Part shown: piece after piece, positions 33,989 through 44,937 of the stretch
How positions within the stretch are numbered: position 1 is the first letter of the stretch
Layout of the letters: each line of letters starts with the position of its first letter
Source: Gaeumannomyces sp. JS-464
Taxonomy: Eukaryota > Ascomycota > Sordariomycetes > Magnaporthales > Magnaporthaceae
Assembly (NCBI GenBank): GCA_002197995.1
Contig: NGZR01000008.1
Coordinates: 1,054,001 to 1,118,000, forward strand
Reading direction: 5' to 3'
Length of the DNA stretch: 64,000 nt
Position numbers and translations under genes: made by a program
The notes under the pieces: generated by a model
Databases searched by the model: none
What the model was told of the DNA's origin: nothing
Seen by the model: only the letters and a program-made list of their open reading frames with translations

Positions 33989-34395
33989 CCCAAGGGCGGA
34001 AATATCACAATGCGCCAGCCTCAGACCAGGATGCGTACCATAACCAGGTACGTGATACGGGCCGGCTGCCATCCCAGCAAGCCGGCCTGCGGAAGCACGA
34101 CTATGGCCCATCGCCTCATCTCATTTGACTTGCTTGAGGCCTTGGGGAAAAAAGCGACCTGTGTGTTCTGGCCTCCAGCTAGTGATTGGGGAAATTAAAC
34201 CCCGCAATTCCCACTTCGTCAGCCGGATGCTTTCTTTCTCTTTCTTTCTCGCTTCTCGAGTTCACAGCGTCATTGAGGGCCAGCACAAGGAAGGTGTGGC
34301 TCCACCACCGATTTCCTTCAATTGCAAAGCTCCGCCGCGCCGGCCAATAGACACATACACCTACTGAGTAGAAGTGGGCCGATGACGAAGGGGGT
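33989..34395 (+). repeat. Dispersed repeat, copy 2
   Basis: Matches 15093-15542 in the same orientation (see that entry for landmarks), with scattered changes and a shorter pyrimidine centre. Its 3' end abuts the locus 2 minisatellite, so here the repeat forms part of the upstream region of the locus 2 gene. Confidence 0.75.
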
Positions 34396-34650
34396 CCGGC
34401 CCCGCTCCCGCCTGCTCCCTGCCAGACCCCCCTGTTTTCCAATCGCTCCTTTTTTTCCCTGCCCGACCCCCTGTTTTCCAATCGCTCCCTTTTTTTCCCT
34501 GCTCGACCCCCGCCATCGCTCCTTTTTTCCCTGCCCGACCCCCTTTTCCAATCGCTCCCTTTTTTTCCCTGCTCGACCCCCGTCTCCCCATCGCACCTTT
34601 TTTTCCCCTGCCCGACCCTTTGTCCTCCCATCGCTCTTTTTTCTCTTGCC
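34396..34650 (+). repeat. Polypyrimidine minisatellite upstream of locus 2 gene
   Basis: About seven units of 30-40 bp combine a C/T-rich run (CTTTTTTTCCCTGC), (C/T)CGACCCCC and CCAATCGCTCC or CCATCGC. As at locus 1, the top strand is polypyrimidine and the array runs up to the ATG (34653). The final unit contains TTTTTTCTCTTGC, identical to the string near the locus 1 start. Confidence 0.85.
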
Positions 34651-34652
34651 TA

Positions 34653-37528
34653 ATGCCTATCGGAAACGAACCAATTGCTACAGAAGCCGCCGCGGCCGCG
34701 GCCGCCGCAAAGATTGCCACGGCCACCGCAAAGACTGCCACGGCCACCGCAAAAGCTAAAGCGGTCGCTGCGGACGACGCCCGCCGAGCTTTCGATGCTT
34801 TGGGCAAAGTGACCCTCGACAGAGTCAGAGTGCGCGATCAGACGTCCGTCACTTTCCAAGCGGTTGTGGGGAGAATGAACGAACACAGATACACCGCATA
34901 CACCGAAAATGATGTCCACTTGGTAATTCCCTTCGACGATCACCTCGCCTTTTCCCGCTGTTTCACTTCGAGAGTGGACCCGGGTTCCGTCAAGCTGCTC
35001 CTCGACCGGGACGATCCCCCCAAGTCCTGCAGATCCTCGTACTTGTTGAACAATCCGGACCCGAAAACGCCTCTGGGATTGGAGGAATTTTTGGCCCACT
35101 TTTCGGATCACATCGTGGCGCATGTTCGCAACAAGAATACCCTTCCCGTCGAGTTCTTAGCAGGTACACACAATTGTTTCTTCCCATTTACTCGTTGTAC
35201 TATACTTACCCACAACAAATAGAATTCTGTGTTCGCCTTTTCGGTTTGAAAGAAAATGGTGATTCTTTCACAAGATTCATTGACGCTCTCTATTATTTCG
35301 GAGGAAGGCCGCGCCCGCCCTCGGGTGCGGAAGAGACGCACTCAGACCCTGCGCAGGCGACCGCGCCGCGAGCACGGAATTACCTCGATGCTTGGGCGCC
35401 GTCTGCTGCAACATCGTCCCTCCCAACGCAAAGCTCAAACTCCAACGCGCTAGTGGTCTCGCCATGTCCCAATTCCGGTTTTGCCAACGACTTAAACACC
35501 TCCCAGGTGAACGCGGCTTACTCGCTCCCCGCCGCGAACGCGGTCTCCGAGCTTACCTATCCCATTGACGGCCGACGGCGCGACGATGAAACGATCACGG
35601 TCCATAACCAGCCGAGCGCGCCTCGATCAGTCGCTCACGGTTCCCCCGATCCAGCCTCCGCCTCCGATCCATACGTCGGCAGGCCAAGAACAGATGGACC
35701 ACCGATCCAGACCCCCTCGCCCACCACGTACCCGGCTCTAAACTGGCCGCCTCAAGGTCAGCCCCCCACAGACTCTCTTCAATCCAACACTTCGCGGCCT
35801 TGGCTAACCCGAAATTCCGAATGCCCACAGCTCCCCGTGCGGCACCGCCCCCCCCGACCGAATCCTTGAAGCCCAGCCTGCCCGCGGCTTCTCTAGATCG
35901 CGATTCCAGCTCTGCCGCAAACTACCAAGTCACCTCCCAAATAAACACGGCTTCTTTGCGCCGCACCGCGGACACGACCTCCGAACTCACCACGCCAGCT
36001 TCGGGCAAACGATCGAAACGGCCATCGACCGAGGTTAACAGGACGGCAAAGCGACCACGAGGCCAGCCGCCCGGTAAAAAAATGATTGGCGCTCTAAGAT
36101 CTCAGATTATTGTGGACTGACCTAGTTTCGTGGCACAGCCTCAGGAACGCCGATCCAACCCTCTACGCCCGCGACGCACTCGGCCGACGGTGGGCTACGG
36201 CTCCAGCTTGCGGCTCCGCAAAACCCAAGCCCCCAAGCTTCAGCACATCACCTGGGTACACGATGCTTTTCTGCTGTCGAGTCGCTTGCGATACCTGGTG
36301 TTATGCAAATGCCGCCGCCGCCCACCTTCCCTTTGCCACCCCTTGCGGCCCGAAGTGTCTCCTCGGCTTCCTCGCCCGCGCCTATCATAGAGGCTCAAAC
36401 CTATGCTGCATCACGTAAATGCTTTATATCAATGTTCTCTTCCCCATCCGTTATTGCACCACTGACCTATTCGATATTGCATATAGATTTTACCCAAGCC
36501 TCCCAACCCGAATGTCAGCAACCCAACCTAAAATCGTCGACTACGCAGTTGCAACCTACCCCGACCCGCTACGTGACCCACGAGGACCCGCAGGTCCTTC
36601 CCTCGATACGGAATCTTGCTACCACATCCACAAATGGCCAACCTCAGCACCAGGCCCCACCCAGTGGATGGCCCAGGGCTGGGGTTCGGGGCGAGACTCC
36701 AACATGTCAGAATATCGCCTCCATCCCCTTTGCTCGCACTGTCTGACCCAAGCAATCCATGTGCAGTCTCGGGCTTGACCCAATCCTCGATCCTCAATCC
36801 TAAATATCCCGACGCAGGTCCGCCGGGCCACGCGTCCGCGGTAACGGTCGCGGCGACATGCGGTCAAGGTCAGGTCGTCTTTGAACCCCCCCCCCTGGGC
36901 CCAATCGATTTCGCGGCCTCGGCTAACCCGGAATTCCAAACGCCCACAGCTCCATTTACGGCCCCACCCATTCCGATTCGAGACTTTGGCTTCAAATGCC
37001 CGCCGCCCCATTACACCGTGGATCCCCGCCGCGACCCGATAACTCGCGCCCCCGAGCCCGTTATTCTTCAACTATATGGGACTCAACGGCGACCATATCG
37101 GCGGAGAAGACAGCCCCGCCATGGGTCGACATACTCGCAATGTGGGCTGAGCGGGGGAGAGCTTATGGCGGGGCTCCAACTCTAAAACGATTCCCGGTTA
37201 CTTCTTTTGCGACTTGGTATGCTTCTCGGACGTCGTCAAAGGTGTCCGGGATGACTTGCAAGCACATGCCTGTGGATTCCCACCCAATATCGTTGATGAT
37301 TTCGTTATCAGCTTCCGTGTCCCCAAAACTACTGGTGTGCCTTCGGTCGTCGCTGAGGTGCTTGGAATGCAGAACAATTTGGGTAATGCAATCCGGGAGA
37401 GCCTCCACTTCGTCCGCGATGGGATAGGCGCCATTTCATGCACTGTCACTGGTATAGAGGAAACTCTAATTGCATTCACGCTGGGTCGTTGCAACGGACC
37501 CCATATTGTGCAACCCAGCAGCCTCTGA
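34653..37528 (+). CDS. Locus 2 long gene: basic, disordered-middle protein
   Basis: Exon 1 is 34653-35163: an Ala/Lys/Thr repeat start (MPIGNEPIATEAAAAAAAAK, then TATAKTATATAKAK), then a globular block (TLDRVRVRDQTSVTFQAV, NDVHLVIPFDDHLAFSRCF, GLEEFLAHFSDHIVAHVRN). The intron is 35164-35222. Exon 2 starts EFCVRLFGLKENGDSFTRF and enters a long Pro/Ser/Thr-rich region, open to 35869. Another frame (to 36120) carries GKRSKRPSTEVNRTAKRPRG, a likely nuclear or DNA-binding basic patch. More disordered blocks follow to about 37185. A final compact domain (DDFVISFRVPKTTGVPSVV, GAISCTVTGIEETLIAFTLG) ends at TGA 37526-37528, ten bases from the convergent small gene. The order of parts matches locus 1. 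Joins between 35869 and about 37170 are unresolved, so decay is possible. Confidence 0.55.
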
Positions 37529-37537
37529 CTTTAGTCC

Positions 37538-37844
37538 CTAGCGTTTCATTGCGATATTTCCAGTTTGCACAAATATCTTGGTTCCCGCCTGCACGGAACA
37601 TGTTCCCTCAGTAGTGGTGAAATGCTCTTGACCGACCCGGACAAAACTTCCTGCTTTAATACACCATGTGATAACACCAGCCACAGTGGCCTTAAAACCG
37701 GCCGAGGCCGCTTCATGGGTATCCCCAGGTTCCAACGGCTTCCATTCCGACGGTTCCCCCTGCAGTTATTGGTTGCTATTTTTTTATTATTTGTTTACAA
37801 CCAAAGCAAGAACAAAATGATCAAGAAAAGCATACCTCCTCCAT
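37538..37844 (-). CDS. Locus 2 small convergent gene, 76 aa, one intron
   Basis: Exon 1 is 37844-37836 (MEE). The intron is 37835-37760 (76 nt, GTATGC...CTGCAG). Exon 2 is 37759-37538 and reads GEPSEWKPLEPGDTHEAAS, then AGVITWCIKAGSFVRVGQE, ending GTKIFVQTGNIAMKR and TAG. The splice is phase 0 and the frame is clean, giving 76 aa. It points tail-to-tail at the long plus-strand gene with nine bases between the stop codons. The size, single 5' intron, beta-like pattern and position all match 8517-8804, although sequence identity is low. A TATA-like GATAAATACC lies about 190 bp upstream. No known family recognised. Confidence 0.65.
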
Positions 37845-37949
37845 TGTGATTTCAAGTGTCTGGAATGGTAGTTAGAAGTGGTTTAGCCTGTAACAGTTTA
37901 AAAACATGCACTTACGGAAACGTGTCTTCTAAACGCGCCGAGAGCTTTT

Positions 37950-39239
37950 AAGGTTTGCTGTCCGTGGTGGTCCTGGGGAGGATCTTGAAAATCCCGGAGG
38001 AGGTCGAGGTTACGAGCGGGAGAGGGGTGGTATTTATCGGAAGCAGGCGAGAATTTTCATCAAGCGGGGTTCGCGGCATCAATTGCCGAGACCGGAGCGT
38101 GGGCGGCGGAAAAAATATATTTAGGCCACGAGATCGTGTCTGGACATCAAAAGTCAAAAAGGTGGCCGGAGGTCCCGGGTGGACAGCTTAAAAAGGACCA
38201 AGTCCCGCCTGCCCGGGTATGATGGTTGACGGAAGACCTACGCCCGAGCTGTTAGGCAGCATACCGGCAGCCAATGGCTCCTTGCCACGGAGCGCGGCGG
38301 CGGTGTCTGCCCCGTTAGGCGACACCGACTTTAGGGGTCGGAGTCACGCTGGGCGTCGGCCAAATTCGTAGTTGCGTCGTCGGGCATCGGAAAGGTTTTT
38401 GGTCGAAGGCCGGGCATGTGGCAGCCAAAGGCGTTGCCGATGACGGCGTGCTGATTTTCGCCGACGGGCGCAATATGAGGCAAGTGGCTGAGCCCGTCAA
38501 ATCCGCATGCCGATGCAAGCCATAACGTGCATTAGTTTGCAGTACCCTTGCCGACTCAAATGGCAGGCACGCCGCGAGCTCGGATGAAAGTGTCTCGCCA
38601 TTGTTGTGATGGGAGAATCCAACGCGGGGCGTAGCATCGTTGCGCGCCACCCATTTAATCAGATCGGAGAAAGGCTGCAACGCCATGCTGAAGTGTTTGT
38701 TCGCCGCCACTGTCGTTCAAACAACCATGGTGACATGAAGCGCAATCAAACGGTTCGCAGGGATCAGAACCGGGTACAAACATCGCGAGGCGCAGGGAAA
38801 TCGCCGAGCGGCGGCCCGGCTTGGAGCTGTCTCCAGTCGGGAAACAGCCGCGGGAGACGAACGGGCGGGTATCGGCCCACTTCGATTATGATCGAGGCTT
38901 TGGTGCGTTACCGGCACACGACGCTTGACTTTGACATGTGTTTTTGGTTGCATCGGGCTTTGAGGCCCATTCAAGGGATATCCCCCACCGACCCAGGCTG
39001 GAACGCAAGGTCATGGTCCTTGAGTACGTCGAACCTTTCCCGCTGGTTGCGCAGCAGCGCTGGCACTGAGGTACCGCGACTCGGGCAGTAATGGGAATCA
39101 TGTCAATACCTAGGCAGCCGTCAGGGCAAAGTAAATATATATCCAAGCTTCTATACCGATTTCACCATTTCGCATTAACAAATTTACTCTGGGTTTACGA
39201 AACAATCTCTTCCCAAAAACAAAACCCTGCACGCGTGCT
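37950..39239. other. No gene supported
   Basis: The first 200 bp are probably the promoter of the small gene. A minus-strand stretch at about 38630-38710 (NKHFSMALQPFSDLIKWVAR) looks protein-like but is isolated. Confidence 0.3.
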
Positions 39240-39800
39240 AGTGACGGCATGGTGTGTGCCAGTCCTCGAAACAATCTCTGCCGGTACTCGGGGTTGCCGC
39301 GATGATTCTCCCATGTGTCGGATAGCATTTTGCCGGCCTCCAGGTCGATGTACGGTAGACGGAGGTTTATGGACGGTGGGTGAGGTAGATAGTGGGAAAG
39401 TTGCCGGTGCCCGAAGAGGTGGTAGATCCATCGCCGGATCTTGTGGAGGGCGCGAACGTGGAATGGACGATGAGATTCGTGCGTAAACTGGTCGCTCTGT
39501 ACCCGTTGCAGTTAGCTAGGTACTTTGGGCCTGTCGAGGGAGGGAAAAAACCTGGCGCCGCTTGGAAGAGCCAAATCCGTAGAGATGCGGAATACGGACA
39601 TCAGGGCAGTGGTCTTGCGTCCACACGTACGTTCCGGCCTCGCAGGCCATCTTTTCATCAACCGTACCGGGGTGCGACTTTTCAGCAAGCTTGAAATGCA
39701 ACGGGCAGCGGAAAAGGAGCTTCTTTTGTTCGAGGCCGGAAGCGGGTGGCGGGCTGACATCGGTGGGAATGCGCAAGTTGAAGCTTGAATCCATTCTTGC
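39240..39800 (-). pseudogene. APH-like kinase fragment
   Basis: Two blocks in the right order match fungal proteins of the aminoglycoside-phosphotransferase-like kinase family. The N-lobe block at 39794-39516 includes FNLRIPTDVSPPPAS, LLFRCPLHFKLAE and GTYVWTQDHCPDVRIPHLYGF. After a frame change, LPYIDLEAGKMLSDTWENHR and YRQRLFRGLAHTMPSLARV follow down to about 39250. The catalytic loop and metal-binding part that should come next are absent, so this is a truncated relic. Identification rests on remembered family motifs. Confidence 0.55.
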
Positions 39801-40159
39801 TGTGGCGCCACCTGGACTAATGCTGGAGGCCGAGGCTTAAATGATGTCTGACAATGGCGACGATGCCATCACGCCGGTTCCAAAGGTCGCTGCGGAATTA
39901 TGCTGCGAGGGAAACGTAGGAAGCCTGTATGATATTGTTCTCGTCGTTCATGAGGGTTCGGGAGTGCGTAATTGGGTTCCTGTTAAATAGCGGTAGGGTC
40001 GGCGCCATCGACGGCAATCAGGAGGGATAATTTCAGGCTTGGTTGCGTTGCGGAGGAAGGTTGCGTCGGTTGCGGGGAAAGGTTGTGTCTCGGTCGCGGG
40101 AAAGGTCGCTTGTTTTTGTCGACAAAAAAAAACCAGTCGCGCTTTTCCCAAGCCGCCTC

Positions 40160-40300
40160 CGTTGGAAGACAACGCCGATAACGATAACGCGGTAAGCCCG
40201 GGCCCGACGTCCTCCACTCCTCCCGGCGAGACGCCGCCTCAATCGACGGAAGGTGTGGCTAAGTTGGCGGGGCACACCGATAACGATAACGCAGAGGGGA
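40160..40300 (+). repeat. Short duplicated string (CGATAACGATAACGC)
   Basis: The 15-mer CGATAACGATAACGC occurs at about 40171 and again at about 40280 in the same orientation and frame (NADNDNA / HTDNDNA). The upstream G-rich stretch 40045-40110 has loose repeats of GCGGGGAAAGGTT. Function unknown. Confidence 0.5.
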
Positions 40301-40885
40301 GATTCAATATGACCAATCACCGCTGTTTCCCTGTCTTCCAGCTCGTGCGACGATAAGAAGAAGCGTGCCTGAGTGGAATTGCTGAGGACAGCACGAGCGA
40401 GGGCGTGAAGAATTGGAGGGCGGCGGAGCGTCATTCAGTCGAGCTGCTGCGACAAGGATTCACTAACCTGATGTCCAGGCGATCACGTCTTCGATTATTG
40501 CTCGCTGACCCTTGTGCGTCCTGGCGGCACAGGCGAGGATCCTCGATCATTGTGCTGTATTAAGGGTGCGGTGCCGTGACCTCCAGCTGCCCCTTATTAG
40601 GGCATGCCGCGAAAAGCAACCCGCTTGGTGAAAGCCTGTATTGTAGGGTGGCGATGGACCACATCCATGCCGTGGACGAACCCCGGTTGTGCAATGTCCA
40701 GCTGGCGAGGGTCAATTGATTCGCTAACTAACGGTGGGGAGGCCGGCTCGTGACAAAGCACTTGGCACACCCCTATCAACAAACGGACGACAGGGTCCCG
40801 ACGACCGGCAGAGCGGCGACGAACTCGCACCTGCCCCCAAGCAGGAGGCACAAACATCACGTCTCAACGCAGCTGTTGGCGGCAC

Positions 40886-41437
40886 ATGGACTCCCCCAAA
40901 CGCCCGCAGGCAGTAGCAGCAGCCGCCGCACCAAGCACTCCCTCCCGGCCCGATATTAGCGTCCGATTTCGGTGGCCCGCCACCAGAGGTACGTTAACAC
41001 GACGCCGATTCACCACACGCCCTCGAGCCAGTCCCTCCAGGATATGTACTCGGCGCACCAGCCGTGGAGCCAGCCGCAGCACGCTCCGGTGCCACAAACG
41101 CCCAGCTCGGAGCCTGGGAGCGCGGCAATGTACGCCTTCGCGTCCCAGCAGGGCCCTCCCCGCCTCCGCCACCGCAGCAGCGCCAACAGCACCGCACGCA
41201 TCAACACCAGCCGCCGCCGCAAATGCAAACATCGGCAATGCAAGCTCCACATTTCCCCCATCTTTCTCAGGTGCCCCTGCAGCACAGCAGCCGTACCTAG
41301 CGTCGACTTACATGGTCGAGAGTATATCCCGCGGGGCGTACGACCTGCAAAGCCAGAACTTGTACCGCGCAACCAACATGCCACCCGGTGGCGTAGGCAA
41401 CTTCCCCCACCGACTGCCCGGAGACCTGAGGACATAA
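40886..41437 (+). pseudogene. Gln/Pro-rich protein C-terminus, frame-shifted
   Basis: Three overlapping frames supply successive parts of one low-complexity protein: HHTPSSQSLQDMYSAHQPWS and QHAPVPQTPSSEPGSAAMYA; then QQRQQHRTHQHQPPPQMQ; then AQQPYLASTYMVESISRGAY to GDLRT and the stop at 41437. The composition suggests the activation or disordered tail of a fungal transcription factor, but no DNA-binding domain is present. At least two frame changes. Confidence 0.4.
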
Positions 41438-42716
41438 AATACCATCAATTTTCCGCATATACTTTCTCCGCTTTTCTTTTTTTATTTGACCGAGCTAGCT
41501 TGTAATAATGGAACTGATACACCGAGTCTGATAATGTGAAGCTAGGTGCTGCTGGTGATTTCAGCTGGTTGTCGGGTGGATTTTCGTCACTCCGCACGCC
41601 ATGCCATCCAAAAAATTTCCTTCACCTCCAGCTTCCAACCTGAGGGCGGTTGCCGAGCCGGCCGCAATAAGCTAGCGCAGCCAGCTGCCTGGCCGTGCTT
41701 GAACCGCGACACAGACCGTGGATCCGCAATACCACGACTCTTCTGGGTAAGGCTTGCAGCTCGTGCACAAGTCTCGCTTCCTGCCTTACCATAGGCCGGG
41801 CGAGGCGACCTTCTCATGGGTGAGGAACCACTAGGCCCACATTCGACCAAATGCGGCTGTCTCCATCGCGCCCTCGCACCCAACCCCATCAGCCGTTTAA
41901 ATGTGACAAAAACTTGGCAGGTTATCCTCGGGGAAAACCTGCATTCCACTTTTCTACCTGGGATAACCCTTTCGGGACGAGACACACCTCGAACTATTTT
42001 AGCCTAGAATGGCTTTCGGGGCCAGCACGTCAGCCCTGGTACCAAGGGACCACGAACCAGTACTTTCAACGCCGGCCCACAGGTGAAACATCAATCGCCG
42101 TTGTTGGTGGCCCCCTCTGCATGCACTTTCGCAGGGATTTCGACCCCAATGCCGCACGGACACGAACCTCCACCAGCAGGCGGGTCCCAAGGTCGTCAAT
42201 GGACATATGCATGCAGGCACGCCACGAAAGCAATCCGCTGTACGTGGCAATGGTTTAGTGACATCGATGACCTTGGAGGTGTGGGTAAGTAAAGGAGAAG
42301 TCCCGGTCCTTGCACGACGCCCTGCGGGTGTGCTCTCGAGCCGAGCGCCGTCGGTGTCGCCACGATCACCGTTCGGGGTTCTGGCTGACAAATTTACAGC
42401 GAGCATACCGGTCATTTCCCAAGGTCAACTCCTCGAAAGCCCCGATCGGCGGCTACGTATTAATTAATTCTACGCTCCAGGATCCTTTGGCTTTGCAAGG
42501 GAGGCCTTCTCACGGCGCTCTTGGGATTCCATCATTGTAGCCCTGACTGATACCAGGTAATCACCAGCTCGGAAGTTCGATTGCCGGTATGAATGAAGCG
42601 TGAAGTGGTGCGAATTCCATGTAAACGCAACCCCGGCATTCGATAATGGGCTGGTTGGCCCCTTGCACGTAGAATCATGACTGTCCACCTGGCCGTCAGG
42701 GATCACTTGCTGTTGC

Positions 42717-43430
42717 GAGGCGAATATATAATGAAGCCCAGCTCAAGAACCTGTCTGCCAATATCCCCGACTGGGTGAAACGCCTCGAAAAGCTGAGCGG
42801 CCAGATTGAGCAGCGCCAGATCGAGCTCGTCAAACCCGCAAAGGCGAACCAACTCGCCGACGCCGCCCAGTCCGTTGTTCCCTCGATAAAGCCCCTCAGG
42901 AATAGGGGCTCGACCGAGTCGCTGAGGCCAACAGACGAGGCCGTGCCATCGTACCGCTCCAAGACTGGTCCTTGTCTACTACGACAGCTACGTGCTGGGC
43001 TTCTTCGAGGAACTGGTCAAGTTCGTCTCGGCCTCGCGGAATCTGGTGCGCGGGGCCAAGATGACCGCGATGATCGCCCACTTCAAGCGCATGGCCGAGA
43101 TGGAGATGCCCGATTTCAATGACAGGACCTCCGCGGACGGTAACGGCAGCGGCGAGCTCAGGGCAGCCGACGACGCCCCCATGTACGCCAGCTCGCGTTT
43201 GGGCCCCGGCGGCGCCATCATGATCCGGCCCTCGCTCGCCCGGGCTGCGGCGCGCGGCCCGTATGGCGGCAGCACGGGACTCTCGGCCGCCGTTTGGGGC
43301 GGGAACGCAAGCGGAAGCTTATCGATAATTGGGCAGCAGAACGTCCCGGCTGCCTTTAACATGTTGGTCGAGTTCGTGCAGTCCATTTGCGAAAAGGCGG
43401 CGTACCAGTGGTTTTCAGGGGGGTGGGAAG
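42717..43430 (+). pseudogene. Conserved fungal protein of unknown function, internally deleted
   Basis: An N-terminal helical block (YNEAQLKNLSANIPDWVKRL, then EKLSGQIEQRQIELVK) and RNRGSTESLRPTDEAVPS are followed, in another frame, by LVYYDSYVLGFFEELVKFVS, ASRNLVRGAKMTAMIAHFKR and AAFNMLVEFVQSICEKAAYQ. I recall these blocks together in an uncharacterised fungal protein, with a longer, variable Pro/Arg-rich region between them; that middle part seems lost here. The upstream start is not visible. Probably a relic. Confidence 0.5.
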
Positions 43431-43991
43431 ATGATGTCCCGGCGCGAGGACTCATGCCGCTGTCAGCATCCGGCCTGCTGCAGTGGCCTGCCATGTCCGT
43501 TGCAGGAAAGGACGCCGTCATTGGACGGAACCATCAAAGGATCGCGTCCGCATGGCTGCAGCTAGGCGTACCCACAGAGGAGGCCCGCTTCGACGGGGGC
43601 AGGCGCATCTCCGGCTCGGTGCGGCCACCCAGATGGCGTTTGGCGTGCTTGAAAAGAGTCCATGCGGTCCGATACCTTGGCAAGTCACGCTCCGTTCGAG
43701 ACTGCAGTGGAATGTTTTGGCACGGAGGTATGCCGTGATCCGACAGCAGCTGTGTTGCAGCCAGTCGCTTGGCCCTAATTATGGCGAAATGCTCCGTTCA
43801 GGGGCAAGGAATGCACCCCCGAACCCGACCGCACCCAATCAACATAGAGCCCAGTCTCCCGCCATTTTGGCCCGCATACAGCACACCCCCTCCACATATG
43901 AGTTGTTGGAGGAAGGTTCTGATACTGTTTTAATACGTCTGTACCCGGCGATCCAGCAACGCCGGTTCCCCCGACTCCAACCATGCAAAAA

Positions 43992-44453
43992 ATGGTTTAA
44001 AGAAGAGGCCCTTCCCGGGCACGCACCCTTTTTGCTCCCACACGCACCCCCACACCGATATCGGCCGCTATGCAATTTTCTGTGGCGCACCCACTCCAAC
44101 GGGTATGGGCTTCAATGCAAAGGTGCAAACAACACCACGCGCAATTAGTTAACACCTTTGCACCTTTGCACCTTTGCACCTTTGCACCTTTGCATTTTTG
44201 CGCTTTTGAATTTGTTCGCGTGCACCTTTTTGTATGCCCCTTTTTGCGTGACCTTTTTGCGTGCGCCGCTTTTTGCGCCTCTGTGGCTGGTTTAAATGCA
44301 AATGGGCGACCAATGGCATGAAGTTTTAATTATGGGCACAAATTTTGTCAGCGCCGAAACCGCCGTGAACAGGGGCCGCACAGGCCAAAAGTGGGGCAAA
44401 GTGCGTGTGGGAGCAAAAAGGGTGCGTGCCCGCGAAGGGCCTCTTAAAGAATC
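43992..44453. mobile_element. MITE-like element with about 55-bp terminal inverted repeats
   Basis: The left end (GAGGCCCTTCCCGGGCACGC, then ACCCTTTTTGCTCCCACACGC) is matched in inverted orientation at about 44395-44450 with few differences. The flanks read TTTAAAGA on the left and TAAAGAAT on the right, consistent with a 4-6 bp target duplication. No transposase frame is inside. The interior includes five copies of CACCTTTG. Superfamily not assigned. Confidence 0.7.
44153..44200 (+). repeat. Microsatellite (CACCTTTG)n
   Basis: Five perfect 8-bp units plus one degenerate unit (CATTTTTG), inside the MITE at 43992-44453. Confidence 0.85.
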
Positions 44454-44937
44454 ACCAAAGGGCCACCACATACCAAATACATTTGACCCTCCTCTTCACT
44501 CGGCTTTAGCCGTTACAATACTATCGATCACCCAATATTCTCACCCTCATCATCTTGCTCTTATTACGCTGCTCCCAAAAGACTCACCTTCTACTCCCTG
44601 CGCTCCCAGTCCCGACTCCAGTCCCAGGGGTTATTATCAGGCATGTTTGGCTGGAGAGGCATCCTCGCAGATCTGGCTCTGCCCAAGTCTCCAACTTTCT
44701 GGTTCTATCTATTCTACCTGCTGTTGTATGACGGCATGACCGGTAATCTCCGCGTTGGAGCCCCCGTGCCGGGGAGACGTTGTCTCCCGCCACGGAGCCT
44801 CGAGTCGTGGATCCACCGCATCTGTTGGTAGCTTTGTGCGACCTTTGGCTGCCCTTCCAACAATAATAACCTCGTTTATGGCGCTCTTTTTGGTGTTCGT
44901 TGTTGTTGTGCACGGAAAACGATTGCCAATGGATTAA

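Noticed and set aside
34361..34807. Minus-strand frame rich in Gly/Lys/Arg opposite the locus 2 array
   Set aside because: Reverse complement of the polypyrimidine repeat and of the Ala/Lys start of the locus 2 gene.
42120..42165. Possible B box (GGGGTCGAAATCCC) on the minus strand
   Set aside because: No A box at the right distance and no cloverleaf.
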